Origin: SIRX01 sp965213905
GTDB lineage: Bacteria; Actinomycetota; Rubrobacteria; Rubrobacterales; Rubrobacteraceae
Direction: 5' to 3'
DNA length: 64,000 nucleotides
Assembly: GCA_965213905.1 (NCBI GenBank)
Contig: OZ243922.1
Location: 62,001 to 126,000, forward strand
The notes beneath the pieces were generated by a model. The model did not search any database and was not told where the DNA came from. It worked only from the letters and a program-made list of their open reading frames with translations. Below, piece after piece: positions 1 through 9,473 of this stretch. A program made the translations under genes and the position numbers. Every line of letters begins with the position of its first letter. Position 1 is the first letter of the stretch.

Positions 1-770
1 TGGACGGTGAAAGACGTTCGGCTTCTCACAGGTTGAACGGCAAGGAAAACGTCGAAGCCTGGCTGCCGCCTTCCGGCCTTCACCCAGAAAACAACCCGGT
101 CCCGATAGTCTTCGAAGACGAACACATCTTGGTGGTGGACAAACCGGCCGGTCTCGTAGTGCATCCCGGCGCCGGCAACCCTTCGGGTACGCTGGTCAAC
201 GCCCTGCTGGACAAGGGTATAACGGGTGGCGGGGACCCTGTCAGGCCCGGCGTGGTCCACCGTTTGGACCGGGATACTTCGGGGTTGATAGTACTGGCTA
301 AAAGCGAGGCGGCGTATTCCAAACTGGTGGAAATGCTTTCGGGGAGGCGGGTGGAGCGCGTTTACCGTGCGGTCGTCGTCGGGACCGGCTTACCACCGTT
401 TGGGACCGTAGACTCGCCCGTCGGGCGCGATCCGGAAAACCCGACGCTGATGGCCGCCGGGGTGGGTAAAAACGCCGTTACACACTTTGAAGTTTTGGAT
501 AAGGCTCAGGGACACAGCATGCTCCGGGTTCGGCTCCAGACCGGTAGGACGCACCAGATCCGGGTCCACCTCTCCGCCATCGGGTATCCGGTCTACGCCG
601 ATCCGCTGTACGGTGAGACCGTGGAGGGAGAAAGGCTCTGGCTGCACGCCGAAAGGCTGTCGTTCGAACACCCCGTTACCGGCCAACCCGTCGGGTTACA
701 GTCCGGGATACCGGCGGATTTACGGTCTTCCGCCGGACGCCTGGGATTCAGTGCGGATGAGGCTTCTTGA
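1..770 (+). CDS. rluD: RluD-family 23S rRNA pseudouridine synthase (5' end outside window)
   Basis: Converts uridine to pseudouridine in 23S rRNA. The frame is open to the first base of the window, so the start lies upstream. The first visible residues (DGERRSASHRLNG) look like the end of an N-terminal S4 RNA-binding domain. The catalytic domain follows, with the Asp-containing HRLDRDTSGL motif and the QTGRTHQIRVHL motif of the RluA/RluC/RluD group. A TTG at 33 is only an internal candidate start and would remove the S4 end. In actinobacteria rluD commonly sits near lspA. The next gene, pyrR, starts 84 bp downstream. Family assignment is firm; the exact target uridines are inferred. Confidence 0.93.
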   Translation, partial: DGERRSASHRLNGKENVEAWLPPSGLHPENNPVPIVFEDEHILVVDKPAGLVVHPGAGNPSGTLVNALLDKGITGGGDPVRPGVVHRLDRDTSGLIVLAKSEAAYSKLVEMLSGRRVERVYRAVVVGTGLPPFGTVDSPVGRDPENPTLMAAGVGKNAVTHFEVLDKAQGHSMLRVRLQTGRTHQIRVHLSAIGYPVYADPLYGETVEGERLWLHAERLSFEHPVTGQPVGLQSGIPADLRSSAGRLGFSADEAS

Positions 771-795
771 CGCGGTATATGCTGTCTGGTAGCTT
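767..795 (+). promoter_or_regulatory. candidate pyr operon promoter
   Basis: TTGACG (767-772), overlapping the rluD stop codon, is followed after 17 bases by TAGCTT (790-795). The -35 is close to consensus; the -10 matches only in part. An alternative -10 is TATGCT at 778-783. It lies in the only gap before the pyrimidine operon. Confidence 0.3.
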
Positions 796-825
796 ACCCG
801 TCAACTTGGCATCCGACCTTTAACG

Positions 826-841
826 GCGCCCGGCGAGGCGC
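826..841 (+). promoter_or_regulatory. small hairpin next to the pyrR ribosome binding site
   Basis: GCGCC (826-830) pairs with GGCGC (837-841) around a six-base loop, directly before the strong ribosome binding site GAAGGAGGAG (842-851) of pyrR. Mycobacterial PyrR is known to act on a leader hairpin that hides the ribosome binding site. A similar role here is inferred only from position. Confidence 0.35.
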
Positions 842-854
842 GAAGGAGGAGAAA

Positions 855-1415
855 TTGCAAAGATCCGGCGCCAACGTACGACAATGCACGATCTCGGAAA
901 ACCTCACGGCGGACGGCGTTAGCCGATCCCTACGCCGTATCTCCCACGAAATCCTCGAACGCAACGCTTCAAACCTCGATAGCCTGGCCCTCATAGGCGT
1001 TTTGACCCGCGGGGCTCCCCTGGCCCGCAGGATCTCGGAAAATTTAAAGCAGTTCGAGCGTCTCGAAGTGCCCGTAGGCTCTCTGGACATCACGTTGCAC
1101 AGGGATGATCTGGAAAGCCCGGAGCCCGAGGTGCGGGAAAGTCACGTCCCGTTCGACGTTGAGGGGAAGACCGTGATCCTGGTTGACGACGTGCTCTTTA
1201 CGGGTAGAACCGCCCGGGCCGCGATGGACGCGTTGCTTGAGTTGGGGCGTCCGGCGGCGGTGAGGCTCGCGATACTGGTTGATAGGGGTCACAGAGAATT
1301 GCCGATCCGGGCGGACTACGTCGGGAAAAACATGCCCACCTCGCTGGGGGAGCGGGTGTTGGTCAAGCTGGAGGAAACGGACGGGGAGGACGGGGTGGTC
1401 ACCGTTGAACGATAG
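855..1415 (+). CDS. pyrR: bifunctional PyrR: pyr regulator / uracil phosphoribosyltransferase
   Basis: A type I phosphoribosyltransferase-fold protein of 186 residues, the family's usual size. It carries the PRPP-binding signature VILVDDVLFTGRTARAA (from about residue 111) and the SLDITLHRDDL segment typical of PyrR. PyrR senses UMP/UTP and represses pyr genes through mRNA binding, with weak uracil phosphoribosyltransferase activity. The TTG start at 855 is chosen because it follows GAAGGAGGAG by a few bases. First gene of the pyrimidine operon; its end overlaps pyrB by 11 bases. Confidence 0.95.
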   Translation: MQRSGANVRQCTISENLTADGVSRSLRRISHEILERNASNLDSLALIGVLTRGAPLARRISENLKQFERLEVPVGSLDITLHRDDLESPEPEVRESHVPFDVEGKTVILVDDVLFTGRTARAAMDALLELGRPAAVRLAILVDRGHRELPIRADYVGKNMPTSLGERVLVKLEETDGEDGVVTVER

Positions 1416-2328
1416 AAACTTGCTCACGCTGGATAACGTGGGCCGGGAAGACTTGCGCGGGATGCTGGATCTGGCGAAAGATTCGGCGCTCGGTCGGGTT
1501 TTGCGACCCCTCGAAGGGAAGACGGTTTGCATGGCGTTCTTCGAGTCCTCGACCCGGACCTCGGCCTCGTTCGAGCTCGCGGCGCGGCGGGCCGGGGCGG
1601 ACGTGATCCCGCTCTCCGAAAAAGGTTCGGCTATCTCTAAGGGTGAATCTCTCATAGACACCGTCGTAACCCTGGACAGCCTCGACACGGACGTACTGGT
1701 GTTGCGCCACCCCGCCGCGGGAGCCGCCCAACTCGCCGCCCGTAACACCGGGGCGGCTGTGGTAAACGCCGGCGACGGTTGCGGGCAACACCCAACCCAG
1801 GCCCTGCTAGACCTCTATGCACTCTCTGGAGCGCTCGGCGGCTTCGAGGAGCTAGAGGGACGCAAGATAGCCATTTTGGGCGACGTATTGCACAGCAGGG
1901 TGGCCCGCAGCGTAATATCGGCCTCCGGGGCCGCCGGTATGGAAGTGGCGCTCGTCGCGCCGCGCACGCTGCTGCCGGCCGACCACGAGACCTGGAGCCT
2001 GCCCGTGCTCGACTCGGTAGACGAGGCGGTCGAGTGGGGGGCGGAGGTACTTTACGCTTTGCGGCTTCAGAAAGAACGCATGGTTGGCGGCTCGCCCCGC
2101 GTGCCTTCCGTGGCGGAATACTCATCTTACTACGGTGTTGGAAAGCGCCACTTAAAGCCGGGCGTCTGGTTAATGCATCCGGGGCCGGTCAATCGGGGGG
2201 TCGAAATCTCCGGTGACGTAGTCCTACACGACTCTTCCCTCGTACCGGATCAGGTAGCCGCTGGAGTAGCGGTAAGAACGGCGGTGCTGATGTCCGTCGC
2301 CGGCGTCGCCGGCGAGGTAGTGGCTTGA
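1405..2328 (+). CDS. pyrB: aspartate carbamoyltransferase, catalytic chain
   Basis: Joins carbamoyl phosphate to L-aspartate, the committed step of pyrimidine synthesis. The carbamoyl-phosphate motif S49-T50-R51-T52-S53 lies inside FFESSTRTSASFE, and the C-terminal HPGPVNRGVEI motif is intact. Length (307 residues) is normal for the catalytic chain. The frame is open further upstream inside pyrR, but TTG 1405 starts the protein where homologues start (LNDRNLLTLDNV). No regulatory chain pyrI is seen nearby, as usual in actinobacteria. Confidence 0.95.
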   Translation: MNDRNLLTLDNVGREDLRGMLDLAKDSALGRVLRPLEGKTVCMAFFESSTRTSASFELAARRAGADVIPLSEKGSAISKGESLIDTVVTLDSLDTDVLVLRHPAAGAAQLAARNTGAAVVNAGDGCGQHPTQALLDLYALSGALGGFEELEGRKIAILGDVLHSRVARSVISASGAAGMEVALVAPRTLLPADHETWSLPVLDSVDEAVEWGAEVLYALRLQKERMVGGSPRVPSVAEYSSYYGVGKRHLKPGVWLMHPGPVNRGVEISGDVVLHDSSLVPDQVAAGVAVRTAVLMSVAGVAGEVVA

Positions 2329-3614
2329 ACGAGCTGGCAATCCGTGGCGCCCACATTCTGGACCCTAAAACCGGGCTCGACGAAGTAGCGGACATCGGGA
2401 TCTCCGGCGGACGGGTGACAGAAATTGGCGGCAGCGTTAGCGGGAGCCATGTGGTTGACGCTGGAGGCCTGCATTTGTTCCCGGGTTTCGTTGACGTGCA
2501 CGCCCACTGGCGGACGCCGGGAAGGGAAGACGAAGAGACCATCGAGAGCGGCTCGATGGCGGCGGCGGCGGGCGGCTTTACAAGCGTCGTAATGATGCCA
2601 AATACGGATCCGATAGTAGATAAAGCCGTGATCGTAAGCGGGCTCGCCCGGCGCGTCGAGCAGGAATCCCGGGTGCGGGCCTATATATCCGCCGCGCTCC
2701 ACGTGGGTCTCGAAGGCGAGCGTCTCACGGAGATGCGCCGGTTAAAGGAGGCCGGGGCGTTTTGTGTCTCGGACGACGGGCTCGGGACCGCCTCCGCCGG
2801 AGTTTTGCGTAACGGCATGCTCTACGCCCGCACGGCGGGCCTGCCGGTGATACTGCATTGCGAAGACCACACGCTGGCTACCGGCGTCGTCCACGACGGC
2901 GCGGCGGCGGCCCTGGCGGGAATTCCGGGGTCACCCGCCAGCGCGGAAGACGTAGCCACGGCGACGGCCCTGATCCTGGCCCGGGAAACCGGAGCAAAGG
3001 TCCACGTAACCCACGTCAGTACGGCCCTCTCCGCGTCCCTGGTAAGTTTCTTTAGGAACAACGCCGACGTAACGGCGGACACGACGCCGCACCACCTAAC
3101 GCTCACGGACGAGTTGATCTCTACCCTGGAGGGCATGTACCGGGTAAACCCGCCGCTGCGCCCAAGCGAGGACCGGGCGGGGGTGAGGGCAGCGTTAGAG
3201 GACGGTGTGCTGGACTTTGTGGCGACGGATCACGCGCCGCACGCCGCCCACGAGAAGGAGCTTCCCCTGGAAGAGGCCGCGCCCGGCTTTCTGGGGCACG
3301 AGACGGCTTTCGCGGCGCTCTATACGGAGCTGGTGATGCGCGGTAAACTCTCGCTCCCGCGGCTGGTGGAAGCCATGAGTTGTTCCCCCGGCGCTTGGAT
3401 CGGGGGTCTCGGGAGCCTCTCCGTGGGCTCTCCGGCCGATATGGTGCTCGCGGATTTGTCGGAAGAGTGGACCGTGGGCCAGGATACCCTGCAAAGCCAG
3501 TCCTGGAACTCCCCGTATCTGGGACGGAAGATGACCGGAAGGGTCGTAACGACCCTGGTCGGTGGCGAAATAGTGCACGACAGAATTGGAGTAAAGTTTG
3601 GAGTACGGACCTAG
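2325..3614 (+). CDS. pyrC: dihydroorotase
   Basis: Amidohydrolase-superfamily zinc enzyme that closes carbamoyl aspartate to dihydroorotate. Metal-ligand segments are visible in order: the DVHAHWR motif near residue 60, HCED near residue 178, THVS near residue 230 and ATDHAPH near residue 303. The HAHW spelling differs from the common HVHLR but keeps both His ligands. 429 residues, the normal class I length. The TTG start at 2325 overlaps the pyrB stop in a TTGA junction, pointing to coupled translation. Confidence 0.95.
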   Translation: MNELAIRGAHILDPKTGLDEVADIGISGGRVTEIGGSVSGSHVVDAGGLHLFPGFVDVHAHWRTPGREDEETIESGSMAAAAGGFTSVVMMPNTDPIVDKAVIVSGLARRVEQESRVRAYISAALHVGLEGERLTEMRRLKEAGAFCVSDDGLGTASAGVLRNGMLYARTAGLPVILHCEDHTLATGVVHDGAAAALAGIPGSPASAEDVATATALILARETGAKVHVTHVSTALSASLVSFFRNNADVTADTTPHHLTLTDELISTLEGMYRVNPPLRPSEDRAGVRAALEDGVLDFVATDHAPHAAHEKELPLEEAAPGFLGHETAFAALYTELVMRGKLSLPRLVEAMSCSPGAWIGGLGSLSVGSPADMVLADLSEEWTVGQDTLQSQSWNSPYLGRKMTGRVVTTLVGGEIVHDRIGVKFGVRT

Positions 3615-4701
3615 ACGGGCAAAACTGGTCCTCGAAGACGGGGCCGCCTTCGAAGGAAAAACCTTCACCGGGGACGGCGAAGTCTCCGGCGAGGTGGTGT
3701 TCACCACCAGCATGGTCGGCTACCAGGAGACCCTCACCGACCCGTCCTACCGGGGTCAGATCCTGCTGTTCACCTACCCCCTGATCGGGAACTACGGGGT
3801 CATCCCCGGCGAGGAGGAATCCAACAAAGTTCAGGCTGCGGGGGTACTGGTCCGGGAATACACGCCCTACCACAGCAACTGGGCCAGCGAACGTTCCCTG
3901 GCCGCGCTGCTGGAAGAGGCCGGCGTCGTCGGCGTAGAAGGTGTGGATACCCGCGCCCTGACTCGCTATTTGCGAGACAAAGGAGCCATGCGGGGCGTAA
4001 TTTCGACGGTCGAAACAGATCACAACACGTTGCTGGAAAAAGCCCGGGCGCACCCTTCGATGGTTGGGTTGGACCTCGCCTCGACCAGCAGCCAGGTCAC
4101 AGAAACGACCTTGCTGCCCGCTTACGGCGAAGAGCGTTGCCGGGTCGCCGCCCTCGACTACGGGGTGAAAGGTTCGATCTACAAGGAGCTTCGTAGCCGG
4201 GGCGCCACGGTCGTCGCGATGCCCGGATCCTCTAGCGCCGAAGAGATCCTGGCCTCCGGGCCCGACGGTTTGTTCTTGTCCAACGGTCCGGGCGACCCGG
4301 CGGCACTCGGCGAAGCCGTGAAAACCCTCCGGCCCGCGTTGGGTGAGGTCCCGACCTTCGGGATTTGCCTCGGCCATCAGCTTTTGGGTTTGGCGCTCGG
4401 TTGCGAGACTTACAAAATGCCGTTCGGGCACCACGGGGCCAACCACCCCGTAAGAAACATGGTCACCGGGAGGATCGAGATCACCAGCCAGAACCACGGC
4501 TTTGCCGTCGAGGAAAGTTCGCTGCCCGAAAACGTGAACCTCACGCACCGCAACCTGTACGACGGCACGGTCGAAGGTATTGAGAACGAGGAACTTTCAG
4601 TATGGAGCGTTCAATACCATCCCGAGTCCAGCCCCGGACCCCGGGATTCCGGCTACCTGTTCGACGACTTCGTCGAAAGAATTTCACCGGAGGTCTCTTA
4701 G
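3598..4701 (+). CDS. carA: carbamoyl-phosphate synthase small (glutaminase) chain
   Basis: Releases ammonia from glutamine for CarB. The N-terminal CPSase small-chain domain (VGYQETLTDPSY) precedes a class I glutamine amidotransferase domain with nucleophile Cys257 in FGICLGHQ and the His341/Glu343 pair in QYHPESSPGP. 367 residues, normal length. The TTG at 3598 lies 17 bases inside pyrC and gives the usual N-terminus. carB starts on the base after the stop, so CarA and CarB should be made together. Confidence 0.95.
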   Translation: MEYGPRRAKLVLEDGAAFEGKTFTGDGEVSGEVVFTTSMVGYQETLTDPSYRGQILLFTYPLIGNYGVIPGEEESNKVQAAGVLVREYTPYHSNWASERSLAALLEEAGVVGVEGVDTRALTRYLRDKGAMRGVISTVETDHNTLLEKARAHPSMVGLDLASTSSQVTETTLLPAYGEERCRVAALDYGVKGSIYKELRSRGATVVAMPGSSSAEEILASGPDGLFLSNGPGDPAALGEAVKTLRPALGEVPTFGICLGHQLLGLALGCETYKMPFGHHGANHPVRNMVTGRIEITSQNHGFAVEESSLPENVNLTHRNLYDGTVEGIENEELSVWSVQYHPESSPGPRDSGYLFDDFVERISPEVS

Positions 4702-7700
4702 ATGCCACGCCGGAATGACATCTCCAGCATTCTCATAGTAGGCTCCGGGCCTATAGTCATCGGTCAGGCTGCCGAGTTCGACTATTCCGGAACCCAGGCG
4801 TGCCGGGCTTTGAGGGAGGAAGGCTACCGGGTCGTCTTGGTCAATTCGAACCCGGCAACCATTATGACGGACCCGGAGTTCGCCGACGCGACCTACATCG
4901 AACCGCTAACCGTCGAGACGGTCGCGGAGATCATCCGCCAGGAACGTCCGGATGCCCTGTTACCAACCCTCGGCGGCCAGACCGCCTTGAACCTTTCCAT
5001 TGAGCTGGACGAGGCCGGCATCCTGAACGAGTACGACGTGGAGCTTTTGGGGGCTTCGGTCGAGTCCATCCACAAAGCCGAAGACCGGCAACTCTTCCAG
5101 GAAGCAATGAAGCGTATCGGCCTGAACGTCCCCGAAAGCCGAACCGTCAAAAACTTGGGTGAAGCCGAAGAATTCGCGGCGAAAACGGGCTTCCCTCTCA
5201 TAATACGTCCCAGCTTTACCCTCGGGGGCAAGGGCGGCTCCGTCGCCCGGGATCACTCCGAACTGGAGCGCGCCGTGCTCGACGGCCTGGAAGCCAGCCC
5301 GGTAAACAGCGCCCTCGTAGAGAACAGCGTCGCCGGCTGGAAAGAGTTCGAGCTCGAAGTAATGCGCGACCTCTCCGACAACGTCGTCATCGTCTGCTCC
5401 ATAGAAAACTTAGACCCGATGGGCGTTCACACCGGAGACTCCATAACCGTCGCCCCCGCCCAAACCCTCTCAGACCGCCAATACCAGGCGCTCCGCTCAG
5501 CTTCTATACGCATAATACGCGAGATCGGGGTTCAGACCGGCGGTTCGAACATTCAGTTTGCGGTTGACCCCCAGAGTGATGAGTTCTACGTGATCGAGAT
5601 GAACCCCCGGGTTAGCCGGTCGAGTGCTTTGGCGAGTAAGGCGACGGGTTTCCCGATAGCGAAGATCGCCGCCAAGCTGGCGGTCGGGTATTCTCTGGAC
5701 GAGATCCCAAACGACATAACCCGCGCCACGCCCGCCTCATTCGAGCCTTCGCTGGATTACGTGGTGACCAAGATCCCGCGGTTCACCTTTGAGAAGTTTC
5801 CGGGTGCGGCGCCGCGGCTCACCACCAAGATGCACTCCGTCGGGGAGGTAATGGCGATAGGCCGGACCTTTACCGAAAGTTTGTTGAAGGCTATAGATTC
5901 ACTAGAGGTTGACCCGCAAGACATAATTCCCAGCCTCGTAGAGCCGAACCCTTACAGGATCTTCGCCGTTTTCGAGGCCCTGCGCGACGGAATGGACATC
6001 CCCGAAATCTTCGAGAAGACGTACATAGACCCTTTCTTTATAGCTTCGATAGCCAAGATCGTGGCCGCCGAGGGGGCGTTACCGGATACGATGGGCAAGG
6101 AGGAGTTGCTCGAAGCCAAGAAGGTCGGCTTATCGGATGATGCCCTGGCGGCGGCTTCGAACACTTCCGTGGACGTGGTGCGCGGGGTTCGGCGGGCGCT
6201 CGGCGTCTCGCCGACCTACAAGTCTGTGGATACCTGCGCCGGTGAGTTTCCCGCGCAGACACCCTACTTCTACTCTACTTACGAGACGGAGGACGAGGTG
6301 GACCGCGGCGGGAACGAGTCGGTGGTGGTTTTGGGGAGCGGTCCAAACCGTATCGGGCAGGGGATCGAGTTCGATTACGCCTGCGTACACGCGAGCTACG
6401 CGCTGGAGGAGGCCGGCTACGACGCCGTAATGGTCAACTCAAACCCGGAAACGGTCTCGACCGACTACGACACCTCGACCCGACTGTACTTCGAGCCGCT
6501 CTCGGCCGAGCACGTACTGGAGGTGATCCGGCGCGAAAACCCCCGCGGCGTCATACTCCAATTCGGAGGCCAGAGCCCGCTGAAGCTCGCCCGCGACCTG
6601 GAGAAAGAAGGGGTCAACATACTGGGGACCTCGCCGGAGGCCATAGACCTGGCCGAGGATCGCTCGCGTTTCGGGAGGTTACTCTCGGACCTCGGCATCC
6701 CGCATCCCCGCTTCGGGGCGGCGTCAACACCCGGCGAAGCCTGGGAGATAGTGCGTGAACTCGGCTATCCCGTGGTGGTGAGGCCGTCGTACGTCCTCGG
6801 GGGCCGCAGGATGGAGATCGTCTACAACGACGACGACCTGGACCTGTACCTCCGGTCCGGGGTAGACACGAGCCCCGAGTATCCGACCCTAATCGACAAG
6901 TTTATGGAAGACTACGTAGAGGTTGACGTAGACGCCGTCTGCGACGGGGAAGAAGTGTACGTCGGGGGCATCATGGAGCACATCGAGGAGGCCGGGGTTC
7001 ATTCCGGGGACTCTTCTTGCGTGACGCCGCCGATCACGATCCACCGCCGGTTGCTGGAGAAGATAGAGGACTACACGCGGCGGCTCGCGCTGGCGGCCGG
7101 GGTGGTGGGCTTGATGAACGTTCAGTTCGTCGTCCGGGGGGATGACGTGCTGATAATAGAGTGCAACCCGCGGGCCTCGCGCACCGTGCCGTTTATCTCC
7201 AAAGCTACCGGCGTGCCGCTGGCGAAACTCGCGACCCGCGTATTGTTGGGTGAGAAACTGTCGGAGATCGAGCTTCAGCCCTCCACGAACGGTCATTTCA
7301 GCGTCAAAGCGCCGGTGTTTCCGTTTGATCGGTTTGCGGACGTGGACCCGTTGCTCGGGCCGGAGATGCGTTCTACCGGGGAGGCGATGGGCGTTGACCG
7401 GACGTTCGGCGGGGCCTTTGCCAAGGCGCTCGTCGCCGCCGGCCAAACGCTACCGGTTGGCGGGCGCGTGTACGTCTCGGTCGCGAACCGGGACAAGCGG
7501 GCTGTGGTTCTTATAGCGCGGGCGTTCGCCGACCTCGGGTTCGAAATATCCGCCAGCGAGGGCACGGCCGAAGTGTTGAGGAACAATGGCCTCGCGGTCG
7601 TGGTGGTGTCGAAGATCGGGGAGCCCGGGGAAGACGTGCTCGGCCTGATCGAAGCCGGCGGCGTTGACCTGATAGTTAACACCCCCTGGGGCCGGGGAGC

Positions 7701-7866
7701 CCGCACGGACGGGTACCTGATCCGTCGCCAGGCCCTGACCCACGGCGTGCCGTGCATCACCACGCTGGCCGGGGCCGCCGCCGCCCTCCAGGGCATAGAG
7801 GCGAAGCTCCGGGACGGAACGCAACGCGTAAACCCCCTGCAAGGCCTCTACGCGGCCAAGACTTGA
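4702..7866 (+). CDS. carB: carbamoyl-phosphate synthase large chain
   Basis: Makes carbamoyl phosphate from bicarbonate, ATP and ammonia for pyrimidines and arginine. The two homologous halves are plain: IVGSGPIVIGQAAEFDYSGTQA at the start and VVLGSGPNRIGQGIEFDYACVHA near residue 545, each with an ATP-grasp core (FIIRPSFTLGG-type and VVRPSYVLGGR). The last about 120 residues form the MGS-like allosteric domain (NTPWGRGARTDGYLIRR). 1054 residues, full length. ATG start at 4702, immediately after the carA stop. Confidence 0.97.
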   Translation: MPRRNDISSILIVGSGPIVIGQAAEFDYSGTQACRALREEGYRVVLVNSNPATIMTDPEFADATYIEPLTVETVAEIIRQERPDALLPTLGGQTALNLSIELDEAGILNEYDVELLGASVESIHKAEDRQLFQEAMKRIGLNVPESRTVKNLGEAEEFAAKTGFPLIIRPSFTLGGKGGSVARDHSELERAVLDGLEASPVNSALVENSVAGWKEFELEVMRDLSDNVVIVCSIENLDPMGVHTGDSITVAPAQTLSDRQYQALRSASIRIIREIGVQTGGSNIQFAVDPQSDEFYVIEMNPRVSRSSALASKATGFPIAKIAAKLAVGYSLDEIPNDITRATPASFEPSLDYVVTKIPRFTFEKFPGAAPRLTTKMHSVGEVMAIGRTFTESLLKAIDSLEVDPQDIIPSLVEPNPYRIFAVFEALRDGMDIPEIFEKTYIDPFFIASIAKIVAAEGALPDTMGKEELLEAKKVGLSDDALAAASNTSVDVVRGVRRALGVSPTYKSVDTCAGEFPAQTPYFYSTYETEDEVDRGGNESVVVLGSGPNRIGQGIEFDYACVHASYALEEAGYDAVMVNSNPETVSTDYDTSTRLYFEPLSAEHVLEVIRRENPRGVILQFGGQSPLKLARDLEKEGVNILGTSPEAIDLAEDRSRFGRLLSDLGIPHPRFGAASTPGEAWEIVRELGYPVVVRPSYVLGGRRMEIVYNDDDLDLYLRSGVDTSPEYPTLIDKFMEDYVEVDVDAVCDGEEVYVGGIMEHIEEAGVHSGDSSCVTPPITIHRRLLEKIEDYTRRLALAAGVVGLMNVQFVVRGDDVLIIECNPRASRTVPFISKATGVPLAKLATRVLLGEKLSEIELQPSTNGHFSVKAPVFPFDRFADVDPLLGPEMRSTGEAMGVDRTFGGAFAKALVAAGQTLPVGGRVYVSVANRDKRAVVLIARAFADLGFEISASEGTAEVLRNNGLAVVVVSKIGEPGEDVLGLIEAGGVDLIVNTPWGRGARTDGYLIRRQALTHGVPCITTLAGAAAALQGIEAKLRDGTQRVNPLQGLYAAKT

Positions 7867-8585
7867 AGTTCTACCCGGCAAAGATAGAGGACCGCGAACA
7901 AATCGGGGCTTACACGCTCCTCAAATACCGCTGGGAGGAACCCGTAGAGCCCGGCCAGTTCGTAATGGCCCGCGCCGGGCGCTTTCCGCAGGTCATGGAC
8001 CCGCTGCTCGCCCGCCCGCTTTCGTTCTACGACCACGACGGCGAATTGGCGAGCCTTCTACTAGAGGTCCGCGGACGCGGCACGGTCCTCCTGAACGAAG
8101 CGCCCGAGATACAGGTCACCGCCCCTTTGGGGAAAGGATTCGACCTTGAAAACGGCGACCGGGCGGCTTTACTCGGCGGCGGCATCGGCGCGGCCCCGAT
8201 GAAGATACTCTCCCGGAGGCTAGAGAAACGGGGCGTCTTCCACGACGTATTCCTGGGGTTTGCGGACTCAGCCACGGCCCGGATCTCAAAAGACTTCCCG
8301 GAGGCCTCGGTGGCTACGATGGACGGCTCGGAAGGTATTACCGGCACCGTGCTGGATGTTGCAACGAACCTCGCTGAATACGACGCCGTATACGCCTGCG
8401 GCCCGAACCCGATGTTGGCCGCGATAAAGCAGAGGGCCGGCGGGTTTTGCCAACTCTCTATAGAAGAGCGGATGGGGTGCGGCAACGGTTCGTGCAACGG
8501 CTGCGTGGTCCCGGTCAAAGGTAGGGGTTACGTGAGGTCTTGTGTAGAAGGCCCGGTCTTCGAGGCGGGGTCGCTGGCATGGTAG
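7863..8585 (+). CDS. pyrK: dihydroorotate dehydrogenase B electron-transfer subunit
   Basis: Flavin and iron-sulfur subunit that passes electrons from PyrD to NAD. It shows a ferredoxin-reductase-like fold: the FAD-binding RPLSFYD segment, the nucleotide-binding GGGIGAAPM motif, and a C-terminal 2Fe-2S cluster motif with four cysteines (MGCGNGSCNGCVVP, then RSC). About 240 residues. The TTG at 7863 overlaps the carB stop as TTGA; the open frame further upstream is inside carB. Its presence with pyrD shows the NAD-linked class 1B system rather than a quinone-linked enzyme. Confidence 0.93.
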   Translation: MKFYPAKIEDREQIGAYTLLKYRWEEPVEPGQFVMARAGRFPQVMDPLLARPLSFYDHDGELASLLLEVRGRGTVLLNEAPEIQVTAPLGKGFDLENGDRAALLGGGIGAAPMKILSRRLEKRGVFHDVFLGFADSATARISKDFPEASVATMDGSEGITGTVLDVATNLAEYDAVYACGPNPMLAAIKQRAGGFCQLSIEERMGCGNGSCNGCVVPVKGRGYVRSCVEGPVFEAGSLAW

Positions 8586-9460
8586 TAAGGACCGCCGGGG
8601 AACTCAGGGTAGAACTTTGCGGCATACCCATGAAGACGCCCCTGATGCCGGCCTCGGGGACCCTGGCCAAAGAAGCGGTAAACGAGGCGCGGGACGCCTA
8701 CGGAATAATGTTGCCGAAGACCGTTACCCCGGGTTTTCGGGAAGGGAACCCGCCGCCCCGGATAGCCGAGACTCCCTCCGGCATGATCAACTCCATCGGC
8801 CTGCAAAACCCCGGCATAGAAAACTTTGTGCAAGACCTATCCGCTTTCGAGACCGGTGCCCCCCTGATGGTTTCGGTAGCCGGAGATACCGCGGCGGAGT
8901 TCGCCGACCTCTGCGCGAGGTTCGCCCCTGACGACCGCGTGGCGGCGGTCGAGCTAAACCTTTCCTGCCCGAACGTCGAGCACGGCGGCCTCACCTTCTG
9001 CGCCGGACCCGGGAGCGTGTCCGGCGTCGTCGAGCATTGCCGCCGGGACATACCCGGAAAGCCGCTGTTCGTGAAGCTCACCAACGAGGGCGTGCTGGCG
9101 AACTCTCTGGCCGCCGAAGAAGCCGGCGCCGACGGGCTCACCCTCGTAAACACCCTTCCGGCCCTCTCCGTTGACCACAAAACCCGGAAGGTACTCCGGG
9201 GCGGGCTCTCCGGGCCGGCGGTAAAACCTGTTGCGCTGAGGGCCGTGTACGAGGTCTCGCGGGCCGTGGGTATACCGGTGGTCGGTTGCGGCGGCGTCTC
9301 CACCGGCCCGGATGTTGCGGAGTTTATGCTGGCCGGCGCGACGGCGGTCCAGGTTGGGACCGCGAGCTTCGTGCGGGAGCCGGTAGAGATACTAGATGAG
9401 TTCGTGGCTTATCTGAGGGATACGGGGCTCCGGGCGGAGGAGTTGATCGGGGCCCTCTAA
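8579..9460 (+). CDS. pyrD: dihydroorotate dehydrogenase, class 1B catalytic subunit
   Basis: FMN TIM-barrel enzyme oxidising dihydroorotate to orotate. The LNLSCPNVEHGG motif holds the catalytic Cys expected of class 1 enzymes (class 2 uses Ser). TVTPGFREGNPPPR and VGCGGVSTG are further family motifs. 293 residues. ATG 8579 overlaps the pyrK stop by seven bases. It ends the pyr operon; pyrF, which occupies this place before mihF in Mycobacterium, is absent from the window. Confidence 0.95.
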   Translation: MVVRTAGELRVELCGIPMKTPLMPASGTLAKEAVNEARDAYGIMLPKTVTPGFREGNPPPRIAETPSGMINSIGLQNPGIENFVQDLSAFETGAPLMVSVAGDTAAEFADLCARFAPDDRVAAVELNLSCPNVEHGGLTFCAGPGSVSGVVEHCRRDIPGKPLFVKLTNEGVLANSLAAEEAGADGLTLVNTLPALSVDHKTRKVLRGGLSGPAVKPVALRAVYEVSRAVGIPVVGCGGVSTGPDVAEFMLAGATAVQVGTASFVREPVEILDEFVAYLRDTGLRAEELIGAL

Positions 9461-9473
9461 AACTCGTGGTCTG

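Noticed and set aside
3121..4548. 475-codon open frame on the reverse strand
   Set aside because: It lies opposite pyrC and carA, which have clear motifs; long antisense frames are common in GC-rich DNA and this one shows no family pattern.
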